From NCBI GenBank assembly GCA_934446365.1, contig CAKSDZ010000001.1:248001-312000 (forward strand): a DNA stretch of 64,000 nucleotides. Reading direction: 5' to 3'. The position numbers were made by a program, and so were the translations under genes. Source of the stretch: an uncultured Eubacteriales bacterium (GTDB lineage: Bacteria; Bacillota; Clostridia; Oscillospirales; CAG-272). Of this stretch, positions 51,566 through 60,145 are shown one piece after another. The notes beneath the pieces are model-generated. The model was given only the letters and a program-made list of their open reading frames with translations, had not been told where the DNA came from and made no database searches. Positions within the stretch are counted from its first letter, which is position 1, and the number at the start of each line of letters is the position of its first letter.

Positions 51566-52225
51566 ATGAGAAAAATTTTATGTGTACTTTTGGCGGCAGC
51601 CCTTACGGCTGCTTTGATTTCCTGCGGCGATTCGTCAGCGCCGGAGATCACCACCGCGACCACCGGAAGCGGAGAACCCGTGGAATCCACTGCGGACAAG
51701 CCGGCCGATACGACGGCATCCGATACGGCGGAGCCGGAAGAATCGACAAAGGGAGAGGAAACGACGGCCGGACAGGAAGAAACGACGGCGGCATTCGATC
51801 CGGAAACCACGCCCCAAACCGAACCGGAGGAGACGACAAGAGGCGCCAATCCGGAGCCCAGCAAGGATAAGCCGGTTATCACGATTGTAAGCGGCGATCA
51901 AAGCGTGGCTTGTATGCTGGTAGAGCAGTCCGCAGGCATTGTGGGCGGATTTGATCTGACGGAGGATTACGGAGAGCTTCCCGTGCTTTCCGGGACAAGC
52001 TTTTCCTTGGCAGAACCGGAAAGAAGCGACATTTACTTTGCTTCTTATATGCTTTATGACAGCAATTTTGAATCTTATGGTACGGTTATGATGAACGATG
52101 ACCTGCTGCTGGTGGATTCCGCTTTCGGCACAGGGAGATATTATATAAGAATTGCCGTCAATATCGGCTCGTGGTTTGATTATACGGATGCGTATTATGC
52201 GTATGCGGCACTGGACATTCAATAA
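51566..52225 (+). CDS. lipoprotein with Thr/Glu-rich linker, unknown
   Basis: A 219-residue lipoprotein; signal MRKILCVLLAAALTAALISC, lipidated at Cys20 (lipobox LISC). A linker of about 70 residues rich in Thr, Glu, Ala and Pro holds the mature domain away from the membrane. The globular end (about 100-219) contains VACMLVEQSAGIVGGFDL, YFASYMLYD and YYIRIAVNIGSWFDY. AAGGAGG precedes the chosen ATG; an upstream start would lack a signal peptide. Function unknown. Confidence 0.8.
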   Translation: MRKILCVLLAAALTAALISCGDSSAPEITTATTGSGEPVESTADKPADTTASDTAEPEESTKGEETTAGQEETTAAFDPETTPQTEPEETTRGANPEPSKDKPVITIVSGDQSVACMLVEQSAGIVGGFDLTEDYGELPVLSGTSFSLAEPERSDIYFASYMLYDSNFESYGTVMMNDDLLLVDSAFGTGRYYIRIAVNIGSWFDYTDAYYAYAALDIQ

Positions 52226-52303
52226 TTTTTGATTTTTGTGAGAAAATTTCCTGCTTTCTCCGACTAAGGAATAAAGACAGATTCACGGGAGGGAAATTTC
52301 TTT

Positions 52304-53347
52304 ATGAAAAAATTATTGGCAGCGATCCTTATGTGTGCGATGCTCTTTGCGGCGGCTTCCTGCGGCAGCAGAAAGGCGGATTTGGCGGATAACGGCGCCG
52401 ATCCCACGGTTTTTTCGGATCCGGTCGCCGGAGATGATTCGGAAACGGATAGGGAGATAGAGCCTGCGGGAACTGCCGAATCCACAGGAGCTTCGGCGGA
52501 GAGAATTTCGTCATTTCATGTTCGTGTGACCTCGTTAAGCGAAAATCAGGCCGACCCTTATCGCGAGCTGATTTACATGACCGACGGAGATTTTTGTGCC
52601 GACGGAAAGCTGATGTTTTATGGTGTATCCGACATTTTGCCTGAAATCGCGGATTTGATACCGAGCGTATCTTTGGATTCCTCAACGCAGCTGGAGCTTT
52701 CAGCAGAGGAAAATGCGGAAATCGGAAACAGCAAATATCAAGTATACGACAGCGACTATCAGTTTCTTTTGGAGGCGGGGAGCTTGCAGGAAATTTATGC
52801 ACTGCGTAAATCCGTGCTGAAAGAAAAAGAGGTTTATATCTATTTTACCGTTACGCTGAAATATCAGTCGGGTGAGCGCTGCGAGGGCTGCTTTATCAAG
52901 ACCGATTTTGATGCTTATGATGTAAGAGATCTGGAAGGGAAATTTGACATCCATGTGGTTTCATCCGACGGGACATCGGTCGCGCCATATACCTCGATTG
53001 CTTATTTACACTCGACCCATATTGATTGCGCTCTTACAATGAGCATGTATCATTCCGTTCCGGAGCTGATTGAGAGGTATCAAGATGAGATTCCGACAGC
53101 GGTAATTGGGGAAAATTCAACGATTATAACGAAATCCGATTCGACGGCAAGAATTTCTTCGCCTTCCGGACTCGATCTATATAATAAAAATTATGAAAAA
53201 ATCGGACAGGCGGAAAACCTCGGAGAACTCTATGAGAAAGGCAACGAACTTGGTGAGGACGAGATCTATGCGGTATTTACGGTCAACATGAATGTCGGCA
53301 GCAAAGGCTCGCGTTCGGATCTTTGCTTTGTCAAAATCATGTTTTGA
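52304..53347 (+). CDS. lipoprotein with internal duplication, unknown
   Basis: A 347-residue lipoprotein: MKKLLAAILMCAMLFAAASC with lipobox AASC. Two copies of a domain of about 130 residues appear: the first ends LKEKEVYIYFTVTLKYQSGE (about residues 175-195) and the second ends LGEDEIYAVFTVNMNVGSKG (about 318-337). Both have a Cys and an Ile/Lys ending. The role is unknown. GGAGGG precedes the ATG. Confidence 0.8.
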   Translation: MKKLLAAILMCAMLFAAASCGSRKADLADNGADPTVFSDPVAGDDSETDREIEPAGTAESTGASAERISSFHVRVTSLSENQADPYRELIYMTDGDFCADGKLMFYGVSDILPEIADLIPSVSLDSSTQLELSAEENAEIGNSKYQVYDSDYQFLLEAGSLQEIYALRKSVLKEKEVYIYFTVTLKYQSGERCEGCFIKTDFDAYDVRDLEGKFDIHVVSSDGTSVAPYTSIAYLHSTHIDCALTMSMYHSVPELIERYQDEIPTAVIGENSTIITKSDSTARISSPSGLDLYNKNYEKIGQAENLGELYEKGNELGEDEIYAVFTVNMNVGSKGSRSDLCFVKIMF

Positions 53348-53376
53348 AGCATTTTCTGAAATAATTTTGGATTCAT

Positions 53377-53409
53377 ATGCGGGAAATCATTGATTTCCCG
53401 CATGTTTTT
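53377..53409 (+). terminator. terminator after the lipoprotein cluster
   Basis: ATGCGGGAAATCA-T-TGATTTCCCGCAT followed by GTTTTTA. Confidence 0.85.
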
Positions 53410-53494
53410 ATGGCAAATTTGAAAAAATCCAAAAAAATATTAAAAAAATATTCCATTTTTAAGAAAGTAGTGCTATACTATACAAGTTAAGGAT

Positions 53495-55366
53495 ATGAAT
53501 TTTAATATAAGCGAGGACAAAAGCTTGAAAAGAGAAGATTTGAGAAACGTCGCCATCATCGCACACGTCGACCACGGCAAAACGACACTTGTAGATGAAA
53601 TGTTGAAGCAGGGCGGCATATATAGGGAAAATCAGGCGACGGAAGAGCGTGTCATGGATTCCAATGCCATCGAAAGAGAACGCGGCATCACAATTCTCGC
53701 CAAAAACACCGCTGTACACTATAACGGGGTCAAGATCAATATCGTCGATACGCCCGGACATGCCGATTTCGGCGGCGAGGTGGAGCGCATTCTGAAAATG
53801 GTCAACGGCGTTATTCTGCTCGTCGATGCGGCGGAGGGACCGATGCCGCAGACGCGCTTTGTCTTGAAGAAAGCGTTGGAGCTGAATCACCGTGTCATCG
53901 TCGTGGTCAACAAAATCGACCGTCCCGACGCGCGTCTCGACGAGGTCGGAGACGAAGTGCTGGAACTGCTGCTCGAGCTCAATGCAACGGATGAGCAGCT
54001 CGACTCCCCGATGCTGTGGTGCTCCGGCAGGGCGGGAACGGCTTCATATTCGCCGTATGAGACGGGAACGGATTTACGCCCCTTGTTTGATACCATTCTG
54101 GATTATATTCCCGCTCCCGAGGGAGAGGTTGACGCGCCGTTGCAGCTTCTTGTTTCCTCTATCGATTACAACGATTATGTCGGCCGAATCGGAATCGGAC
54201 GCATTGAAAGAGGTACGATACGCCAGAATCAGGAAGTTATGATCTGCAACTTCCACGATAAGGATAAAGCGCCCAAGAAGACGAAAATCGTCAGCATCAG
54301 TCAAATCGACGGGCTTCGCCGCGTCCCGGTTACGGAAGCAAAAATGGGCGATATCATCTGCTTTTCCGGTGCGGAGGATATTTCCATCGGAGATACGATC
54401 ACCTCGACCGATTGCGTCGAGCCGCTTGAATTTGTCAAGGTCAGCGAGCCGACCATGGAGATGACGTTCTCCGTCAACGACAGTCCGTTTGCGGGCAAGG
54501 AAGGAAAGTTTGTGACCTCCCGTCAGCTTCGCGAGCGTCTTTACAAGGAGCTTTTGAAGGACGTTTCTCTCCGCGTTTCCGACGGAGAAACGACGGATTG
54601 CTTCAAGGTGGCAGGACGCGGGGAAATGCATCTTTCCATTCTGATTGAAAATATGCGCCGCGAGGGCTATGAGCTTTGCGTCAGCACGCCCCGCGTATTA
54701 TATAAGGAAATCGACGGCAAGCTCTGCGAGCCTGTCGAGCGCGTGGATATCGATGTGCCGAACGAATACTGCGGCCCTGTGATGGAAAAGCTCGGCGCAA
54801 GAAAAGGCGAGCTTGTCAACATGAATCCATCCTCGCACGGAACCCGCACAAGAATCGAATATCTGATTCCTACAAGATGTCTGTTCGGATATCGGAGCGA
54901 ATTTCTGACGGATACCCGCGGCGAGGGTATCATCAATTCGGTTTTTGATTCCTATGCGCCCTATAAAGGGGAAATCACGCGCCGTTTTACCGGTTCTCTT
55001 GTCGCCTCCGAGGCCGGCGAATCGACATCCTACGGTGTGTTCAACGCGCAGGATAGGGGCATTATGTTTATCAGCAATCAATGTCCCGTTTATGAGGGTA
55101 TGATTGTCGGAGAAAACCCGAAGCAGGGAGATATCGCGGTCAATGTCTGCAAGGAAAAGCATCTCACGGCTGTCCGCTCCAAGGGCGCGGACGAGGCGCT
55201 GCGACTGGTGCCCGCCAAGATTATGAGCCTTGAGGAAGCGATTGAATTTATCGCGGACGACGAGTTGATCGAGGTTACGCCGAAATCCATCCGGCTGCGC
55301 AAGAGAATCCTTTCCAACGATATGCGCTATAAGCTTGCCGGAAAGCTCAAAAAAGAAGGGAAATGA
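53495..55366 (+). CDS. typA: ribosome-associated GTPase TypA/BipA
   Basis: A translational GTPase acting at the ribosome, important in stress and cold. The 623-residue protein has G1 AHVDHGKTTL (about 24-33), the DTPGHADFGGEVERI switch region, NKIDRPDARLDE (about 138-149), then EF-G-like domains III and V and the TypA-specific C-terminal domain. The frame allows an ATG at the given start, with AAGGA only three bases before it; an in-frame TTG ten codons later has GAGGA eight bases upstream and gives MKREDLRNVAII, the usual family start. Confidence 0.96.
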   Translation: MNFNISEDKSLKREDLRNVAIIAHVDHGKTTLVDEMLKQGGIYRENQATEERVMDSNAIERERGITILAKNTAVHYNGVKINIVDTPGHADFGGEVERILKMVNGVILLVDAAEGPMPQTRFVLKKALELNHRVIVVVNKIDRPDARLDEVGDEVLELLLELNATDEQLDSPMLWCSGRAGTASYSPYETGTDLRPLFDTILDYIPAPEGEVDAPLQLLVSSIDYNDYVGRIGIGRIERGTIRQNQEVMICNFHDKDKAPKKTKIVSISQIDGLRRVPVTEAKMGDIICFSGAEDISIGDTITSTDCVEPLEFVKVSEPTMEMTFSVNDSPFAGKEGKFVTSRQLRERLYKELLKDVSLRVSDGETTDCFKVAGRGEMHLSILIENMRREGYELCVSTPRVLYKEIDGKLCEPVERVDIDVPNEYCGPVMEKLGARKGELVNMNPSSHGTRTRIEYLIPTRCLFGYRSEFLTDTRGEGIINSVFDSYAPYKGEITRRFTGSLVASEAGESTSYGVFNAQDRGIMFISNQCPVYEGMIVGENPKQGDIAVNVCKEKHLTAVRSKGADEALRLVPAKIMSLEEAIEFIADDELIEVTPKSIRLRKRILSNDMRYKLAGKLKKEGK

Positions 55367-55386
55367 CCTCGGAACCGGAGGATAGT

Positions 55387-56169
55387 ATGGAAGAGCAGTT
55401 TATACGCACCGCGTTCCTTGTCGGAGATTCCGCGGTCGAACGCTTGAAGCGCTCCCGCGTGATTCTGTTCGGTGTCGGCGGCGTCGGCTCTTACTGTGCG
55501 GAAGCGCTGGCGCGTGCCGGGGTTGGCACGATATGCCTTGTCGACCCCGATTCCGTGTCGGAATCGAATATCAACCGTCAGCTTGTCGCGCTTCATTCCA
55601 CTGTTGGCAAAAACAAGGCCGAGGTGATGAAGGCGCGCATTGCCGATATCAACCCCACGGCAAACGTAACCGCGCTTTCCATGTTCTATCTGCCGGAAAA
55701 TGCGGATTCCGTCGATCTTTCCTCGTATGATATTATTATCGATGCCATCGATACCGTATCCGCGAAAATCGAGCTTGCCGTGCGGGCAAATGCAGAGGGT
55801 GTTCCGATTGTCAGCGCGATGGGGGCAGGGAATAAGCTTCATCCGGAACTGCTCGAAATTGCGGATCTTGCCAAAACCGAGGGATGCCCGCTTGCCAGAA
55901 TCATGCGCCGGGAGCTTCGTGCACGGGGGATTCTGCATATGAGCGTCGTATATTCTAAGGAAACGCCGCTGCCGCCGCATGCGGATTATGCGGATAATCC
56001 CGATCGGATTCCGAAGGGCAAGAGGCAGGTGCCGGGGAGCATATCGTTCGTGCCGTCCGCGGCGGGACTTTTGCTCGCTTCGGAAGCGGTGAGACTATTG
56101 TTGAAACAGGAAAAAGTGAACAAGGATGGTTACGGAACGGAAATTTGGATTTCTGACGAAAAATCATGA
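55387..56169 (+). CDS. tcdA: tRNA threonylcarbamoyladenosine dehydratase TcdA
   Basis: An E1-like enzyme that cyclises the t6A modification of tRNA. The 260-residue protein has the nucleotide-binding loop GVGGVGSYCAEALARAG (about 31-47), NRQLVAL near 63, DAIDTVSAKIEL near 118 and a Cys-containing loop with TEGCPLARIMR. GGAGGA lies before the chosen ATG; a start eight codons upstream overlaps the typA stop. A ThiF-type role is excluded by the lack of thi genes nearby. Confidence 0.92.
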   Translation: MEEQFIRTAFLVGDSAVERLKRSRVILFGVGGVGSYCAEALARAGVGTICLVDPDSVSESNINRQLVALHSTVGKNKAEVMKARIADINPTANVTALSMFYLPENADSVDLSSYDIIIDAIDTVSAKIELAVRANAEGVPIVSAMGAGNKLHPELLEIADLAKTEGCPLARIMRRELRARGILHMSVVYSKETPLPPHADYADNPDRIPKGKRQVPGSISFVPSAAGLLLASEAVRLLLKQEKVNKDGYGTEIWISDEKS

Positions 56170-56188
56170 ATTTTTTGTGAAAAAACGG

Positions 56189-56216
56189 TTGACAAATGTC
56201 GTATTTGTGATATAAT
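56189..56216 (+). promoter_or_regulatory. promoter of a short transcript upstream of hrcA
   Basis: TTGACA (56189-56194), 16 bases, TATAAT (56211-56216), 20 bases after tcdA and only ~60 bases before a terminator. Confidence 0.7.
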
Positions 56217-56222
56217 AATTTC

Positions 56223-56303
56223 ATTCTTACAATTATATATGCTTTCAGGTATGGTCCAATAGGGTCGTACTTCAAATAACAGGTTTTTGCCTGTTATTTT
56301 TTT
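56223..56303 (+). ncRNA. candidate small RNA, promoter-to-terminator unit
   Basis: A transcript of about 80 bases would start near 56223 and end at the hairpin AAATAACAGG-TTTTTG-CCTGTTATTT (56274-56303). Upstream of the hairpin are GGTATGGTCC and AGGGTCGTAC, which could pair (GGTC/GACC-like). No open frame fits. It could be an sRNA or a leader riboswitch that lost its gene. No known family was recognised. Confidence 0.5.
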
Positions 56304-56326
56304 ATCTGAAATTTTCATTTTCCGCA

Positions 56327-56365
56327 AACCCCGAAATGTTTCTTTTCGGGGTTGTTTTATTTTTG
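56327..56365 (+). terminator. second terminator in the tcdA-hrcA gap
   Basis: AACCCCGAAA-TGTTTC-TTTTCGGGGTT followed by GTTTTATTTTTG. Two terminators lie within 90 bases. Confidence 0.75.
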
Positions 56366-56476
56366 TTCTGTGGTTTGTTTGTGGCGAATTTGTGGAATAT
56401 TTGCTCGAATTTTGGCACACGAATCTCATGAGTGTTGAAGTTAACAAAAATTTCATAAAAATATTGGGAAATAGTC

Positions 56477-56543
56477 TTGACAAACGGGTGAAATAGTGGT
56501 AAAACTATTACAAAGTTTAGCACTTGACAAGATTGAGTGCTAA
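56477..56543 (+). promoter_or_regulatory. hrcA operon promoter with CIRCE element
   Basis: TTGACA (56477-56482), 17 bases, TAAAAC (56500-56505), then a CIRCE: TTAGCACTT-N9-GAGTGCTAA (56517-56543), one base off the 9+9 consensus. HrcA binds it and represses the heat-shock operon in the absence of stress. Confidence 0.93.
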
Positions 56544-56558
56544 AAACGGGGTGAGAAA

Positions 56559-57632
56559 ATGGAAAATAAGCTTATCGTCGGCGGTGATCTGAGCCAAAGG
56601 AAAAAGCTTATCCTGCGTTCTGTGATCGAATCGCACATCACGACAGGCGAGCCGATCGGCTCAAAATATCTGATGACGAAATCCGACATCCCGTATTCCT
56701 CCGCTACGATTCGCAATGAAATGGCGGAGCTTGAGGACATGGGATATCTCGAACAGCCGCATACGTCGGCGGGCAGGGTTCCGACCAGTCTTGGATATCG
56801 GTTTTATGTCGATGCGTTGATGGAAAGCTATAAGCTGACCGCAACGGAAATTGTTTCATTGAACAATATCATCAAAAACAAAATGGGAGAGCTGGATTCC
56901 ATCCTGAAAAGCGCTTCTAAGCTGATCGCTTCGATGACCAATTATACGACGGTTGCGGTGAAAGCTCCTCACACCGACGCTTTGACGGTGTCTCAGTTTT
57001 CCTATATGCTTCTTGAACCGACGGCCTTTCTGCTTGTGATGCGCATGTCCGACGGAAATGTCGAAACACGGCATATCCGAACGGAAATTCCGGTGGATGA
57101 GGAGATGCTCTCAAAGCTGTCCGACGTTCTCGGCGACAATTTCTGCGGTGTGACTTCCAATGCCATTACGCTTCCCATGATTATGAAAGCGGAAACGGAA
57201 ATGGGTTCTGCCGGAACGATAATCGCTCTCGCAATCAAGGCGCTTTACGACACCATCGGAAAGCCGGATGAGGCCGATATCAATTTTGAGGGAATCAACA
57301 GATTGCTTGAATATCCTGAGTTTTCAGATGTGGAACAGATGAAAAAGGTCATCAGCATGTTTGAAAACAAGGATGATCTGATGAAAATCATCGAAAGCGC
57401 CGACGACGACAAAGTCAATATCTTCATCGGGCAGGACGGGGAGCTTGTCGATAATTCCGCGTTTGTTTTCAAAACCATCAAGGTCGGCGGAAAGCCGGTG
57501 GGCGCTATCGGCGTATTCGGTCCGAGCCGGATGGATTATTCCAAAGTAATTTCGACGGTCGAATACCTCTCGAAAAACCTGTCGGGTGAGAGCGCGGCGG
57601 GCTTTCTCGGGGAACCCGAGGATGAAGAATAG
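56559..57632 (+). CDS. hrcA: heat-inducible transcription repressor HrcA
   Basis: Represses the grpE-dnaK-dnaJ operon by binding CIRCE; GroEL keeps it folded. The 357-residue protein has the N-terminal winged helix with SSATIRNEMAELEDMGYLEQPHTSAGRVPT (about 46-75) and the dimerisation and inserted domains after it. GGGGTGAG before the ATG is the ribosome binding site. It is the first gene of the operon and controls itself through the CIRCE upstream. Confidence 0.97.
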   Translation: MENKLIVGGDLSQRKKLILRSVIESHITTGEPIGSKYLMTKSDIPYSSATIRNEMAELEDMGYLEQPHTSAGRVPTSLGYRFYVDALMESYKLTATEIVSLNNIIKNKMGELDSILKSASKLIASMTNYTTVAVKAPHTDALTVSQFSYMLLEPTAFLLVMRMSDGNVETRHIRTEIPVDEEMLSKLSDVLGDNFCGVTSNAITLPMIMKAETEMGSAGTIIALAIKALYDTIGKPDEADINFEGINRLLEYPEFSDVEQMKKVISMFENKDDLMKIIESADDDKVNIFIGQDGELVDNSAFVFKTIKVGGKPVGAIGVFGPSRMDYSKVISTVEYLSKNLSGESAAGFLGEPEDEE

Positions 57633-57649
57633 AAAGGATAGAAAGAAAA

Positions 57650-58186
57650 ATGGATGAAAAAACGATGAACGACGAGAATAAAGATACGGCGGAAACGCCG
57701 GTTGGGGAAAAACCGACAAAGGCGGAGAAAAAGGATATCGCAAAGCTCAACGAGGAGCTGGAAAAAACGAAAGCGGAGCTTGCCGCCTTGAATGACAAAT
57801 ACCTGCGCATGATCGCGGAATATGACAATTTCCGCAAGCGCTCCGGTAAGGAACGCGAAGGCGTGTATGCCGATGCTTATGGCGATGCGTTGACGGCGAT
57901 TCTGCCGGTTATGGACAATTTGGAGCGTGCGCTTGCCTTTTCGGAGGGCGAGACACTGACGGAGGGCGTAAAAATGACGCTCCGGCAGTTTGAGGACGCC
58001 TTGAAGCGCCTCGGGGTAGAACCGTTCGGCGCAAGGGGCGATGAATTTGATCCCAAAATTCACAATGCCATTATGCAGACGGAGGATGCGGAGCTCGGAG
58101 AAAACAAGGTGGCCGAGGTGCTCCAAAAGGGATATACAAAGGGTGAGAAAATCATCCGGCATGCGATGGTAAAGGTTTCAAAATAA
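57650..58186 (+). CDS. grpE: nucleotide exchange factor GrpE
   Basis: Releases ADP from DnaK. The 178-residue protein has an acidic, charged N terminus (about 1-35), a long coiled coil (about 38-85) with KYLRMIAEYDNFRKR and a C-terminal beta domain with FDPKIHNAIMQTED and VLQKGYTKGEKIIRHAMVKVSK. The order hrcA-grpE-dnaK is standard. It starts 17 bases after hrcA. Confidence 0.96.
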   Translation: MDEKTMNDENKDTAETPVGEKPTKAEKKDIAKLNEELEKTKAELAALNDKYLRMIAEYDNFRKRSGKEREGVYADAYGDALTAILPVMDNLERALAFSEGETLTEGVKMTLRQFEDALKRLGVEPFGARGDEFDPKIHNAIMQTEDAELGENKVAEVLQKGYTKGEKIIRHAMVKVSK

Positions 58187-58258
58187 TTTTTGAATACGGC
58201 GAATATATATTAACAATCAAAAATATATAGAATTTTTAACAATATGGAGGAATAGATT

Positions 58259-60082
58259 ATGGGAAAAATTATAGGCATTGACCTTGGTACAACAAACTCT
58301 TGTGTGGCGGTATATGAAGGCGGCGAGCCGACCGTCATCACCAATCCGGAGGGCTCGAGAACGACACCTTCCGTCGTCGCTTTCTCCAAGGACGGCGAGC
58401 GTATGATCGGTCAGATCGCCAAAAGACAGGCGATTACAAATCCGGAAAGAACCGTTATGAGCATCAAACGCCATATGGGAACGGATTATAAGGTGGAAAT
58501 CGACGGCAAAAAATATACGCCTCAGGAAATTTCGGCGATGATTCTCCAAAAGCTGAAAGCGGATGCGGAAAGCTATCTCGGAACCACGGTCACGCAGGCC
58601 GTCATTACGGTTCCCGCATACTTCTCGGATTCTCAGAGACAGGCGACCAAGGATGCCGGCAAAATCGCCGGACTGGATGTGCTCAGAATCATCAACGAGC
58701 CGACGGCCGCGGCGCTTGCCTATGGCATCGACAAGGACGGCACCGGCCAAAAGGTCATGATCTTCGACCTCGGCGGCGGTACGTTCGATGTTTCCATTCT
58801 TGAAATTTCGGACGGCGTATTCGAGGTACTTGCAACCAACGGCAATACACGTCTCGGCGGAGATGATTTTGATAATCGCATCATCGACTGGATTGCCGAA
58901 ACCTTTATGAAAGAAAACGGCGGCATCGACCTGCGGAAAGACAAGATGGCGCTTCAACGTTTGAAAGAAGCTGCGGAAAAGGCGAAAATTGAGCTTTCCG
59001 GCATGGCAAGTGCAAATATCAATCTGCCGTTTATCACGGCGGACGCAACCGGTCCGAAGCATTTCAACGCCGATCTTTCGAGAGCAAAATTCAACGAGCT
59101 TACCGCAGATCTTGTGGATAAGTGCATGGGACCGTGCCAGCAGGCATTGAAGGATGCAGGGCTTTCGATTTCGCAGATCGACAAGGTGCTTCTCGTCGGC
59201 GGCTCCACGAGAATTCCCGCAGTCCAAGAGGCCGTCAAAAAGTTCAGCGGCAAGGAGCCGTTCAAGGGCATCAATCCGGATGAATGCGTCGCCATCGGCG
59301 CGGCGATTCAGGGCGGCGTTCTCGGCGGAGAGGTCAAGGACCTGCTTCTGCTCGACGTGACGCCTCTGTCTCTCGGAATCGAAACGCTCGGCGGTATCTG
59401 CACGAAGATTATCGAGCGCAACACGACCATCCCGGTCAAGAAATCTCAGGTATTTTCCACTGCGGCGGACGGTCAGACGTCGGTTGAGATTCATGTGCTT
59501 CAAGGCGAGCGTGAAAGAGCCGCAGACAATACGACGCTCGGACGCTTCTCGCTCGACGGAATCCCTGCGGCGCCGCGCGGCATACCGCAGATCGAAGTCA
59601 CGTTCGATATCGACGCCAACGGCATCGTGAACGTCACGGCGCTTGACAAGGGCACGGGTAAGGAACAGCACGTTACCATTACCTCCTCCACCAACATGAG
59701 CAAGGAGGACATCGAAAAGGCGGTCAAGGATGCGGAGAAATTCGCGGAGGAAGACAAGAAGTTCAAAGAGCTTGTCGAAACCAAAAATCAGGCGGAATCC
59801 ATGATCAGCCAAAGCGAAAAAGTGATATCCGAAGCGGGAGACAAGATTTCCGAGGACGACAAGCAGGCGCTTCGTGCCGAAGCCGACCGTTTGAAAGAAA
59901 CGGTCAAATCGGATAATATCGATTCCATCAAGAGCGGTCTTGAATCGTTCCAAAAGAAATTCTATGAGATTTCCGAGAAGCTCTACAAGGCTTCCGGCGC
60001 CGGAGAGGCAAACGGTGCGGGGGAAAGCGCCGGTACTCAGAATGAAGACGGCAGCTTCAACGCGGATTACACTGAAAAATAA
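58259..60082 (+). CDS. dnaK: molecular chaperone DnaK (Hsp70)
   Basis: The 607-residue ATP-dependent chaperone. The ATPase domain starts IIGIDLGTTNSCVAV and has IINEPTAAALAYG, FDLGGGTFDVSILEI and VLLVGGSTRIPAV. The substrate-binding domain follows with LLDVTPLSLGIETLGG. A Gly/Ala-rich tail with NGAGES is followed by DYTEK instead of the EEVD-like end of some members. A GGAGG site precedes the ATG. It lies 72 bases after grpE. Confidence 0.98.
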   Translation: MGKIIGIDLGTTNSCVAVYEGGEPTVITNPEGSRTTPSVVAFSKDGERMIGQIAKRQAITNPERTVMSIKRHMGTDYKVEIDGKKYTPQEISAMILQKLKADAESYLGTTVTQAVITVPAYFSDSQRQATKDAGKIAGLDVLRIINEPTAAALAYGIDKDGTGQKVMIFDLGGGTFDVSILEISDGVFEVLATNGNTRLGGDDFDNRIIDWIAETFMKENGGIDLRKDKMALQRLKEAAEKAKIELSGMASANINLPFITADATGPKHFNADLSRAKFNELTADLVDKCMGPCQQALKDAGLSISQIDKVLLVGGSTRIPAVQEAVKKFSGKEPFKGINPDECVAIGAAIQGGVLGGEVKDLLLLDVTPLSLGIETLGGICTKIIERNTTIPVKKSQVFSTAADGQTSVEIHVLQGERERAADNTTLGRFSLDGIPAAPRGIPQIEVTFDIDANGIVNVTALDKGTGKEQHVTITSSTNMSKEDIEKAVKDAEKFAEEDKKFKELVETKNQAESMISQSEKVISEAGDKISEDDKQALRAEADRLKETVKSDNIDSIKSGLESFQKKFYEISEKLYKASGAGEANGAGESAGTQNEDGSFNADYTEK

Positions 60083-60095
60083 TTTGATATTTGTT

Positions 60096-60126
60096 GTTAA
60101 GGGCGGACTTTGCGTTCGCCCTTAAC
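60096..60126. repeat. hairpin between dnaK and dnaJ
   Basis: A perfect 10-bp stem GTTAAGGGCG / CGCCCTTAAC with an 11-base loop. No U-run follows, so it is more likely an RNA-stability or processing hairpin that sets the dnaK:dnaJ ratio than a terminator. Confidence 0.75.
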
Positions 60127-60145
60127 AGGGTTAGGACGGACAGGA

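Noticed and set aside
56223..56303. purine riboswitch upstream of hrcA
   Set aside because: TATGG is present, but the TTCTACC core and the P1 pairing are missing, and no purine gene follows.
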